From assembly GCF_016458275.1 (NCBI RefSeq), contig NZ_JAEMHM010000011.1, positions 62,001 through 126,000 on the forward strand: a DNA stretch of 64,000 nucleotides, written 5' to 3'. The position numbers were made by a program, and so were the translations under genes. This stretch comes from Geomesophilobacter sediminis. GTDB taxonomy: Bacteria > Desulfobacterota > Desulfuromonadia > Geobacterales > Geobacteraceae. Below are positions 16,636 to 24,123 of this stretch, one piece after another (positions within the stretch are counted from its first letter, which is position 1; each line of letters opens with the position of its first letter). The notes under the pieces were generated by a model that saw only the letters and a program-made list of their open reading frames with translations, was not told the origin of the DNA and did not search any database.

Positions 16636-17346
16636 ATGTACGCACTTTCGGAAAAAGGCGAACGCATCCGCGCCATGTTCGGGAGCATCGCCCCCCGTTA
16701 CGATCTTTTGAACCGGCTGCTCTCCCTCGGCATCGACCAGCGTTGGCGCCGTTTTGCGGTGGCCAAAATCGGGGTGACCGGCGCAACCGGCCGGGTTCTC
16801 GACGTGGCGACCGGCACCGGCGACGTCGCCCTGGAAATCGCGGCGCAGACCAAGGACGGCGTCACCATCGTCGGCGCCGATTTCTGCCCCGAGATGGTGG
16901 AACTGGGCAAGGTGAAGGTGGAAAACTCCCGTTTCCGCGGGCGGATCAGCTTTCAGGTGGCCCCCTGCGAGGAGATGCCGTTCGAAACCGGCACCTTCGA
17001 TGCCGCGACCATCGCCTTCGGCATCCGCAACGTGGTGGACCGGGCCAAGGGACTCGCGGAGATGCGGCGGGTACTCAGGGACGGCGGCAAGGTGGTGATC
17101 CTGGAGTTCTCGACGCCGACCCTGCCGATCTTCCGCAACATCTATCATTTCTATTTCCTGAAGGTGCTGCCGAAAATCGGGGGGATGTTCTCCCGTTTCA
17201 GCGCCTACCAGTATCTCCCCGACTCCGTCCTCGAATTCCCGAGCCGCGATACCTTCAAAGGGATGATGCGCGAGGTGGGGTTTAAGGACGTGCAGCATTT
17301 CGACCTGACCGGCGGCATTGCCACCGTGTATGTGGGGACGAAGTAG
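16636..17346 (+). CDS. ubiE: Demethylmenaquinone methyltransferase (UbiE/MenG)
   Basis: This 236-residue SAM-dependent methyltransferase performs the final C-methylation of menaquinone (and ubiquinone where present). Family signatures are the N-terminal FGSIAPRYDLLNRLLSLG, the SAM-binding DVATGTGDVAL, the FGIRNVVDRAKGL loop and YQYLPDSV. It is divergently arranged from cdaA across a 159-base gap. A TGGCAC at 16529 in that gap lacks the -12 element of a sigma-54 promoter. Together with ubiB it supports quinone metabolism. Confidence 0.95.
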   Translation: MYALSEKGERIRAMFGSIAPRYDLLNRLLSLGIDQRWRRFAVAKIGVTGATGRVLDVATGTGDVALEIAAQTKDGVTIVGADFCPEMVELGKVKVENSRFRGRISFQVAPCEEMPFETGTFDAATIAFGIRNVVDRAKGLAEMRRVLRDGGKVVILEFSTPTLPIFRNIYHFYFLKVLPKIGGMFSRFSAYQYLPDSVLEFPSRDTFKGMMREVGFKDVQHFDLTGGIATVYVGTK

Positions 17347-17385
17347 CCCCAGGGCCTTGGGGTTAGTAAAAACCGATAAAGACAG

Positions 17386-17420
17386 AGGGCCGGAGAATTC
17401 AGTTTTTCCGGCCCTTTTTT
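17386..17420 (+). terminator. Rho-independent terminator of ubiE
   Basis: AGGGCCGGA (17386-17394) pairs with TCCGGCCCT (17407-17415), followed by six T. Confidence 0.93.
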
Positions 17421-17443
17421 CTTCATCGGCTCTGAATTTATTT

Positions 17444-17504
17444 GTAGGAGCGACATTCCTGTCGCGACTGGCATCGCTGATCGCGACAAGAATGTCGCTC
17501 CTAC
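17444..17504. repeat. REP-like element, family A, inverted pair
   Basis: The unit GTAGGAGCGACATTCYTGTC plus GCGA appears forward at 17444-17467 and inverted at 17481-17504, so it can fold into a long hairpin. Single copies lie at 22446-22469 and 28947-28970. Confidence 0.88.
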
Positions 17505-17528
17505 CGAACACTTGGTGGTTGCCTTCCC

Positions 17529-18104
17529 CTACCCCCTGCCTTTCCGAAAGATCCCCCGCGCCACCGGCATCAGCTCGTTCGGCAGCTCCTCGATCATCAG
17601 GATCTCCCCCGCGAAGCCGGAGAAAATCCGGCGCAACTCTCCGGGCTGGAGCAGGAACTCCTTCTTGTGCTGCCCGTCCAGATTGGGGCCGTCCATGATC
17701 GTCTCCAGAATCAGCACGCCCCCCGGCGTCAGCGCCGCGATCTCCTGGTCGATGAGCTGCCGCAGCAGGAAATTGAAGTTCACGATCAGATCGTAGGGTC
17801 CGGACAACTGGTAATGGTCCAGGTCCGCCTCGATGAAATCAATCGTCACCCCTTCCCGCTGGGCCCGTTCGATCCCGCGCGCCAGCCCTGCCCCGGAGAT
17901 GTCGATGCCGGTCACGGCAAAACCTTCCTGGGCCAAGTAGATGCTGTTGCGCCCCTCGCCGCAGGCAATATCCAACGCCCGCAGTCCGGGCAGCAGCGGC
18001 CGCACCTGTTTCAGACTGTCGCTGAGAAACCTCGAAGGGGCGAGCGAGAAGAAATAGCGTTCCCCCTGGTACTTCTGATCCCACTTGATCCGGTCTTCGT
18101 CCAT
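17529..18104 (-). CDS. Class I SAM-dependent methyltransferase (TehB-like)
   Basis: This protein of about 191 residues has a Rossmann-type SAM domain. Motif I is ALDIACGEGRNSIYLA, the acidic ribose-binding residue is in VTGIDIS, and motif II is DFIEADLDH. Its short size and N-terminal WDQKYQGERYFFS resemble TehB-like methyltransferases, but no substrate can be assigned. The ATG at 18104 follows a G-rich stretch that can serve as ribosome site, and an in-frame ATG at 18122 adds six residues. It is isolated between a repeat element and the hcp regulatory region. Confidence 0.82.
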   Translation of the reverse strand: MDEDRIKWDQKYQGERYFFSLAPSRFLSDSLKQVRPLLPGLRALDIACGEGRNSIYLAQEGFAVTGIDISGAGLARGIERAQREGVTIDFIEADLDHYQLSGPYDLIVNFNFLLRQLIDQEIAALTPGGVLILETIMDGPNLDGQHKKEFLLQPGELRRIFSGFAGEILMIEELPNELMPVARGIFRKGRG

Positions 18105-18213
18105 CGCCCCCCCACTCTTCATCGTCAGGTCACAGCACGGAGCATTATGGCAGATTAGCGGCCGCCCCGCCAGGGTCCGTGTTCCTTCCTCTTATCCCCA
18201 AGATGTATCCGTT

Positions 18214-18237
18214 ATAGGTTCTCGAAGCAGAACCTAT
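18214..18237. other. Perfect hairpin upstream of hcp
   Basis: ATAGGTTCT (18214-18222) and AGAACCTAT (18229-18237) form a 9-bp stem with a 6-base loop. No T-run follows, so it is not a standard terminator. The 18105-18450 gap otherwise holds only the hcp promoter elements. Confidence 0.55.
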
Positions 18238-18362
18238 CGCTGCGAACGATCAGGACCGCGATCTACGCCGGAGTTGTCAGAGTTTCCCTACAAAAGGGCT
18301 GCAGAAAAATCGAATTAAGATAATAAAATTTGCTTTTATACCAGTAACTCTCCCTCCACTGC

Positions 18363-18420
18363 TTGTAGCATCGCGTTTTTCATCTATATTTTCTCCCGCT
18401 CTGTCATCAAAAGCGATGAC
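18363..18420 (+). promoter_or_regulatory. hcp promoter with downstream dyad operator
   Basis: TTGTAG (18363-18368) and TATATT (18385-18390), 16 bases apart, give a plausible sigma-70 promoter with a start near 18397. The dyad GTCATC-N6-GATGAC (18403-18420) lies just after it and before the ribosome site. This position suits a repressor. It does not match the TTGAC-N6-GTCAA form known for HcpR, so the regulator is unknown. Confidence 0.5.
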
Positions 18421-18450
18421 CATCACATGACAAAAGAAGGAGATCTGAGT

Positions 18451-20100
18451 ATGTCCATGCTTTGCAACCAGTGCGAACAGACCGCTAACGGTGTCGGTTG
18501 TAACATCTCCGGGGTCTGCGGTAAAAAGCCTGACGTCGCCGCCCTCCAGGACCTCCTCCTTTACGCACTGAAAGGGATGTCCCTCTATGCTGCCAAAGCC
18601 CGCGAGTGCGGCGCCAGCGATCCGGAACTCGATCTGATGCTGCTCGAAGGGCTCTTCACCACCGTTACCAACGTCGACTTCGATCCGGCCCGGATGGAGA
18701 AGGAAATCCGCAGGACGGCACTCATGAAGGAAAAGGCCAAGGCGCTCTATGAATCGGCGTTCCAGAAGGCAAAAGGTGCGCAGGCCCCCCCGATTGCCGT
18801 GGCGCCGGCGCAGTGGACCCCGGCGGCGGACCTTGCCGGTCTGGTCGCCCAGGGAGAGGCGCAGGGGATCAACACCCAGCACGTCAACGAGGACATCCGT
18901 TCCGCGGTCGAGATCCTCATCTACGGGCTGAAAGGTATGGCGGCCTACGCCGATCACGCCCACATCGTCGGCAAGACCGACGAAACCATCTTCGAGTTCA
19001 TGCACCGCGCTCTTGCCGCGACGACCGACCCGACCCTCGGCCTGATGGATTTCGTCGGTCTCTGCATGGAATGCGGCAAGGTCAACATGAGGACCATGGA
19101 GATCCTCAACGAAGGGCACGTCGAGCTCTACGGCGCCCCCGTCCCGACCCCGGTCCAGCTCGGCACCAAGGCGGGCAAGGCGATCCTGGTCTCCGGTCAC
19201 GACCTGAGGATGCTGGAAGAGCTACTCAAGCAGACCGAAGGGAAAGGGATCAACATCTACACCCACGGCGAGATGATCCCGGCCCACGCCTACCCCGGCC
19301 TGAAGAAGTACCACCACCTCGCCGGCAACTTCGGCGGCGCCTGGCAGGACCAGGCCAAGGAGTTCGTCAACTTCCCCGGCGCCATCATCTTCAACACCAA
19401 CTGCATCCAGCGCCCCGCCGACAATTACAAGGACCGCCTCTTCACCTGGGGGCTGGTGGCCTGGCCGGACGTCAAGCACATCGACGGGTGGGACTTCTCC
19501 GCGGTGATCGCCAAGGCACAGGAGCTCCCCGGCTTCCCAGAGAACCCGGGGCAGGAGATCCTGGTCGGTTTCGGCCATCACGCGGTGCTCGGCGTCGCCG
19601 ACAAGGTGATCGATGCGGTCAAGCAGGGGGCGATCCGCCACTTCTTCCTGATCGGCGGCTGCGACGGCGCGAAGTCGGGGCGCAACTACTACACCGAATT
19701 CGCCGAGAAGGCCCCGGCCGACACCGTGATCCTGACCCTGGCCTGCGGCAAGTACCGGTTCAACAAGCTGGAGTTCGGTGACATCGGCGGCATCCCCCGG
19801 CTCCTCGACGTCGGCCAGTGCAACGACGCCTATTCCGCGATCCGGATCGCCGTTGCCCTGGCGGAGGCGTTCAACTGCTCGGTCAACGATCTCCCCCTCT
19901 CCCTGATCCTTTCCTGGTACGAGCAAAAGGCGGTGGTCATCCTGCTCACCCTGCTGCACCTGGGGATCAAGAACATCAAGCTCGGGCCGAGCCTGCCGGC
20001 GTTCATCTCGCCGAACGTGCTCAACTTCCTGGTGGAGAACTTCAACATCGGGCCGATCGGCAACGTGGACGAGGACCTGAAACAGTGCCTGACCCGGTAA
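18451..20100 (+). CDS. hcp: Hybrid cluster protein (hydroxylamine/NO reductase)
   Basis: This 549-residue hybrid cluster protein detoxifies nitric oxide or hydroxylamine in the cytoplasm of anaerobes. The N-terminal cysteines at 5, 8, 17 and 23 (CNQC...C...C) have the CX2CX8CX5C spacing of class I, [4Fe-4S] enzymes of strict anaerobes. Hybrid-cluster ligand regions are visible in HGEMIPAHAYP, FNTNCIQRP, IGGCDGAKSGRNYYTE and LACGKYRFNK. The start at 18451 follows AAGGAG, and eight further in-frame residues upstream are not needed. No hcr reductase gene is adjacent. It is flanked downstream by a REP-like pair and a terminator. Confidence 0.97.
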   Translation: MSMLCNQCEQTANGVGCNISGVCGKKPDVAALQDLLLYALKGMSLYAAKARECGASDPELDLMLLEGLFTTVTNVDFDPARMEKEIRRTALMKEKAKALYESAFQKAKGAQAPPIAVAPAQWTPAADLAGLVAQGEAQGINTQHVNEDIRSAVEILIYGLKGMAAYADHAHIVGKTDETIFEFMHRALAATTDPTLGLMDFVGLCMECGKVNMRTMEILNEGHVELYGAPVPTPVQLGTKAGKAILVSGHDLRMLEELLKQTEGKGINIYTHGEMIPAHAYPGLKKYHHLAGNFGGAWQDQAKEFVNFPGAIIFNTNCIQRPADNYKDRLFTWGLVAWPDVKHIDGWDFSAVIAKAQELPGFPENPGQEILVGFGHHAVLGVADKVIDAVKQGAIRHFFLIGGCDGAKSGRNYYTEFAEKAPADTVILTLACGKYRFNKLEFGDIGGIPRLLDVGQCNDAYSAIRIAVALAEAFNCSVNDLPLSLILSWYEQKAVVILLTLLHLGIKNIKLGPSLPAFISPNVLNFLVENFNIGPIGNVDEDLKQCLTR

Positions 20101-20139
20101 ACGGCGGGGCAGCTCGCATCTGGTGAAGCCGCCATCCCT

Positions 20140-20199
20140 GTGGGAGCGCCCTTCCGGGCGCGATCGGCCACGAAATCGCGCCCGGAAGGGCGCTCCCAC
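20140..20199. repeat. REP-like element, family B, inverted pair
   Basis: GTGGGAGCGCCCTTCCGGGC plus GCGA and its reverse complement form a near-perfect long hairpin directly downstream of hcp. Other family B pairs lie at 22297-22376, 28028-28103, 29009-29089 and 31129-31209. Confidence 0.9.
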
Positions 20200-20211
20200 G
20201 AAAACCAAGAA

Positions 20212-20250
20212 AAGAGGGCGCGACACCGATGGGTGCCGCGCCCTCTTTTT
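20212..20250 (+). terminator. Rho-independent terminator of hcp
   Basis: A stem of about 14 bp (GAGGGCGCG-ACACC with GGGTG-CCGCGCCCTC) closes a 3-base loop and is followed by five T. Confidence 0.9.
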
Positions 20251-20367
20251 CGTCCCACCCAGGAAACAGTGCGGTAACTTTTAGGTTAACCTTTTCATTA
20301 AGGTAGAGTTCTATGCTGTTTACATGATATATAAGGAAAATAACCTTAAGCTGCAGGAGGAGCTCCC

Positions 20368-22218
20368 GTGCCGACCATCGACTCGCTGTTCGACGCCCGT
20401 TTCCAGACTTTTGCCGGAACTGCGCTGCGCCAAAAGGTCGGCGGAGCCTGGCAGGAGCTCAGCTATCGCGAACTTTGGGAGAAATCGGGCTGCATCGCCG
20501 CGGGTCTCGTCGCGCGCAAGCTCGCTCCCGGCGAGCGGGTCGCCCTCCTCGCCCCCTCTTCCATGCGCTGGGTTGCCACCTTCTTCGGCATCGTCCGCGC
20601 CGGCTGCGTCGTCGTTCCCATCGACAAGGACCTGAAAGCCGCGGAGCTGCGCCATATCCTCGCCGATTGCGGAGCCCGGGTCATCTTTACCGCCGGCTCG
20701 TCCCTGGATACCCTGCTCGACTGCCTGGAAAGCCTCACCGACCTGGATTCGGTCGTCCTGCTGGAGGAGCCGGAAGAATCCTCCCCGCTCGGCATGCTCT
20801 GGGCCAGCTTGCGCGAGGAGTGGGACCGCGTTCTCCACAACGGGACCGTGCCCCCGGCTGAAGCGGAGCGGATCGAAGGGCTGGAAACCCAATTCCAGGA
20901 AGCCCTGCTCCAAGACGAGTTGGGGAAGGCATCCGAGGCAACCCCGGCCCATCCCTTCCTCGCCAGCGGTGGTTTCAACGAGAAGCTCGCCAAGGAGGGG
21001 AAGCTCCTTCCGCTCCGGTCGCTTTTGCGCAACACGCCCGTCACCACCGCCCCCCGTACCGACAGCGACACCGCGGTTATTCTTTACACCTCCGGCACCA
21101 CCGGCCGCTCCAAGGGAGCGATGCTTTCCCACGGCAACATCATTTCCAACATCGAGGCGGTTTCGGCCCATTTCGGCCTGGACCAGACCATCCACACCCT
21201 CTCCTACCTTCCGATCAACCATGTCTTCGAGCTGGTAGCCGGGGTGCTCCTGCCGCTCTACATGGGGGGCCGGGTCTCCTTTGCCGAATCGATCAAGAAG
21301 CTGGGCGACAACCTGGCCGAGGTGCAGCCAACCTTCCTGCTGGGGGTCCCGGCGGTCTACAAGATGATCCTGGAGCGGATCCGGAAAAACGTTCAGGCAA
21401 AGGCGGTTTCCCGGCTCATGTTCGCGGTTCCCCTCGGCAGAAGGCTGGTAAAGCGCAAGGTGCAGCAGGCCTTTGGCGCCGGCACCATCTTCGTCAGCGG
21501 AGGCGCCGCCCTGGATCCGGCGATTGCCGCCGGGCTCATGGAATTCGGCATTCCCATCTACCAGGGATACGGCATCACCGAGACCTCCCCGGTCATCTCG
21601 GCGGAACAGCCGGGGAGAATGCGGCTGGGCACGGTAGGACGGGTGATCTCCGAGGTTGAGGTAAAGATCGACGCCCCCAATGAAGAAGAGATCGGCGAGA
21701 TCCTGGTCCGGGGACCGAACGTGATGCTCGGCTACTTCAACAACCGGGATGCGACTAACGACGTGCTCCGCGACGGCTGGTACCACACCGGCGACCTGGG
21801 CGCGATCGATGCCGACGGCTACCTGCGCATTTGCGGCCGGGTGAAGAACCTCATCGTCACCCCCAACGGAAAGAACGTCTATCCCGAGGAAGTGGAGAAC
21901 GAACTGCTCAAGAGCCCGTTCATCGCCGAGGTCATGGTCTACGGCCACAAGATCGAGCCGATGGCCGAGGAGGTGCGCGCCGAGATCTTCCCGAACCAGG
22001 ACGAGTTGGACGCCTACGCCCAGAAGCACGGCAAAGGGCGGCTGACCTTGAAGGACGTCGAGGAGCTTTTGAAAGGCGAGGTGCAGACGGCCGGGAAGGG
22101 GCTCGCCGACTACAAGCGGGTGAAGCGGTTTACCATCCGCGAGGAGGAGTTCCCCAAGACCGCCACCCGCAAGATCAAGCGCTACATCGTCAACGCCGGC
22201 ATCGCCACGAACCATTGA
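20368..22218 (+). CDS. Long-chain fatty acid-CoA ligase (AMP-binding)
   Basis: This 616-residue ANL-superfamily enzyme activates a fatty acid through an acyl-adenylate to acyl-CoA. The P-loop YTSGTTGRSKGAMLSHGN (about 235-252), the GYGITETSPVIS motif and the C-terminal YHTGDLGAIDADGYLRICGR hinge are all present. An insertion after about residue 130, rich in Glu and Ser, is longer than in minimal members. The start is GTG with GGAGG at 20356-20360. The next two genes encode a FadL porin and a secreted lipase, so the likely substrate is imported fatty acid. The upstream 20251-20367 has AT-rich promoter-like sequence and repeated TTAAGGTTA-type half sites. Confidence 0.92.
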   Translation: MPTIDSLFDARFQTFAGTALRQKVGGAWQELSYRELWEKSGCIAAGLVARKLAPGERVALLAPSSMRWVATFFGIVRAGCVVVPIDKDLKAAELRHILADCGARVIFTAGSSLDTLLDCLESLTDLDSVVLLEEPEESSPLGMLWASLREEWDRVLHNGTVPPAEAERIEGLETQFQEALLQDELGKASEATPAHPFLASGGFNEKLAKEGKLLPLRSLLRNTPVTTAPRTDSDTAVILYTSGTTGRSKGAMLSHGNIISNIEAVSAHFGLDQTIHTLSYLPINHVFELVAGVLLPLYMGGRVSFAESIKKLGDNLAEVQPTFLLGVPAVYKMILERIRKNVQAKAVSRLMFAVPLGRRLVKRKVQQAFGAGTIFVSGGAALDPAIAAGLMEFGIPIYQGYGITETSPVISAEQPGRMRLGTVGRVISEVEVKIDAPNEEEIGEILVRGPNVMLGYFNNRDATNDVLRDGWYHTGDLGAIDADGYLRICGRVKNLIVTPNGKNVYPEEVENELLKSPFIAEVMVYGHKIEPMAEEVRAEIFPNQDELDAYAQKHGKGRLTLKDVEELLKGEVQTAGKGLADYKRVKRFTIREEEFPKTATRKIKRYIVNAGIATNH

Positions 22219-22296
22219 TCAAAGCCGCATCCCCCGCAGCACGACCTCATTCCCTTCCTGCAAGTCCCACTTCCCCGACGCGAACGACCTTTTTCT

Positions 22297-22376
22297 GTGG
22301 GAGCGCCATTCCTGGCGCGAACCGCCGCAGGCGGTGATTTCCCGTGCGGTATTCTCGCCTGGGAAGGCGCTCCCAC
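22297..22376. repeat. REP-like element, family B, inverted pair
   Basis: GTGGGAGCGCCATTCCTGGC plus GCGA is followed by an inner CCGCCGCAGGCGG hairpin and an inverted copy ending GGAAGGCGCTCCCAC. It lies between the ligase and FadL genes. Confidence 0.88.
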
Positions 22377-22445
22377 CGCAGTGGCACCGGAGCCTAACAC
22401 GTTCACGGGCTGCATTTCCCACCGGAGAATAGCTGCGGTCTTTGA

Positions 22446-22469
22446 TCGCGACAAGAATGTCGCTCCTAC
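22446..22469. repeat. REP-like element, family A, single copy
   Basis: One inverted copy of the 24-base family A unit (TCGCGACAAGAATGTCGCTC, then CTAC). No partner copy is visible within the gap. Confidence 0.85.
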
Positions 22470-22522
22470 AGGGGACCCCGCCTTAAGTCCCACCGCTCAT
22501 TACTCATTGCCATCGCCCTCGC

Positions 22523-22550
22523 TTGACACCATTCTGCCCCCGGATAATAT
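22523..22550 (+). promoter_or_regulatory. Strong sigma-70-type promoter of the FadL-lipase unit
   Basis: A perfect TTGACA (22523-22528) and TAATAT (22545-22550) are separated by 16 bases. It lies 57 bases before the FadL start, so FadL and the lipase can be expressed independently of the ligase gene. Confidence 0.8.
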
Positions 22551-22606
22551 TTCGCAATGCCGCTGAGCATGTACTTTTAATGTGAAACGAGGGCAAGGAG
22601 TCTCCG

Positions 22607-23968
22607 ATGAGAGCGCTGGTGCTGATGACAATGGTCGTGACTGGAATGCTGGGGGTGGCATCCTCCTCCTTCGGCGCGGGTTTCAAGGTTAGCGAGCAGA
22701 GTGCCAAGGCGATGGCGATGGGGAACGCCTTCGCGGCCCAGGCCGACGATCCTTCTGCCCTCTATTACAACCCTGCCGGCATCGCCTTTTTGAAAGGAAC
22801 CCAGGTCAGCGTGGGAGCGATCGGAATCCTGGTCCCCCAGACCGAGTTCAGCGGTACGACACCGCTGAGCGGCACAGCGCCGTTCGGCACCGGGGTATCG
22901 AGCTCGACCGAAAAGGCGAAACAAGACATCTTCGTCGCCCCGACCGTGTACGCCACCTACAGCATGGAAAACCTTCCCCTCTCCTTTGGCCTCGGCGTCA
23001 ATGCCATTTTCCCGCTGGCCAAAAGCTGGGACGACAGCAGCGTCTTCCGAAACCAGGTCCAAAACGTCGCCATCAAGCCGATCAACTTCCAGCCGACCAT
23101 CGCCGGACGCATCGATGCGCTGAAGCTCGCGGTCGCCGCAGGTCTGGACGTGACCTATGCCCAGGTAACGCTGCAGAAGATGGCCTACAGTCCGGTCGCC
23201 GACCCGCTCAATCCCGCCCCCCCTTTCGGGGCCTACGAACTCGGCTCGCTGGGTCTGGACGGCACGGCAACCGGCTTTGGATACAACTTCGGGGTGAAGT
23301 GGCAGCCCCGCGACGACTTCTCTTTCGGGGTCGCCTACCGGAGCAGCATCCGTCTCGACGTCTCGGGCGATGCCAACTTCCTGGCCACGACACCGACCGG
23401 TTTCGGAGCCATCGGGCTCACCGGCACGGCGCCGTTTCCCTATTCCCGCGCCCGGGCCACCAGTTCCGCTTCCACCAACATAACGCTTCCCGACACCCTC
23501 GACCTCGCCGTGGCGGTGCGCCCCACCGACAAGCTGACCCTGGAATTCGACGCGACCCGGACCGGGTGGAGTTCCTTTGACAAGCTGGAGATCCATTTCG
23601 ATTCGCCCCAGTTCGCGGCGTTCAACAACCAGCCCAGCCCCAGGAACTGGCGCGACGTGTGGGGATACAAGTTCGGCGGGCAATACTCGGTGAACGAACA
23701 CCTCGATCTCAGGCTCGGGTACTTCTACGACCAGACGCCGGTCCCCGATGGAACCCTCGACCCGCTCCTCCCCGACGCCGACCGGCACAGCTTCTCCTTC
23801 GGCACCGGCATTCACCAAGGGAACATGTCGCTGGACCTTGCTTACATGTGGGTTCACTTCGTAAACCGGACCGTGAACACCCAGGACATGACGACCTTGA
23901 TCGGAGAGAACGGGACCTTCAAGAGCGACGCCTATCTCCTCGCCGCCAACGCGACGATCAGGTTCTAA
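22607..23968 (+). CDS. fadL: FadL/OmpP1/TodX family outer-membrane fatty acid porin
   Basis: This 453-residue protein has a signal peptide (residues 1-24, ending FGA). It begins with the FadL hatch hallmark FKVSEQSAKAMAMGNAF, then ADDPSALYYNPAGIAFL (the NPA motif), and is followed by alternating beta strands ending in an aromatic residue (TIRF), as expected of an outer-membrane barrel. FadL proteins pass long-chain fatty acids and other hydrophobic molecules across the outer membrane. It has its own strong promoter and precedes a VolA-like lipase. AAGGAG lies just before the ATG. Confidence 0.95.
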   Translation: MRALVLMTMVVTGMLGVASSSFGAGFKVSEQSAKAMAMGNAFAAQADDPSALYYNPAGIAFLKGTQVSVGAIGILVPQTEFSGTTPLSGTAPFGTGVSSSTEKAKQDIFVAPTVYATYSMENLPLSFGLGVNAIFPLAKSWDDSSVFRNQVQNVAIKPINFQPTIAGRIDALKLAVAAGLDVTYAQVTLQKMAYSPVADPLNPAPPFGAYELGSLGLDGTATGFGYNFGVKWQPRDDFSFGVAYRSSIRLDVSGDANFLATTPTGFGAIGLTGTAPFPYSRARATSSASTNITLPDTLDLAVAVRPTDKLTLEFDATRTGWSSFDKLEIHFDSPQFAAFNNQPSPRNWRDVWGYKFGGQYSVNEHLDLRLGYFYDQTPVPDGTLDPLLPDADRHSFSFGTGIHQGNMSLDLAYMWVHFVNRTVNTQDMTTLIGENGTFKSDAYLLAANATIRF

Positions 23969-23974
23969 AAGGCA

Positions 23975-24019
23975 GGGGTCTGGGGTCTGGGGTCTGGGGT
24001 CGGGGGTCGGGGGTCGGGG
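23975..24019. repeat. G-rich heptamer tandem array
   Basis: Three copies of GGGGTCT (23975-23995) run into three copies of GGGGTCG (23996-24016) and a final GGG. Six G4 tracts with three-base loops on the plus strand make a G-quadruplex likely. It lies between the FadL stop and the lipase start. A short CAATTGTCCATTGTCCATTG direct repeat follows at about 24083-24103. Confidence 0.92.
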
Positions 24020-24123
24020 AAAAGATCTGGCAGCCTCCCCCCCCCTGGCGGGTGTATGGAGACCGGTTTTCGTGGTCCAGTGTCAATTGTCCATTGTCCA
24101 TTGATTGCCTCAGGAGGCTCATG

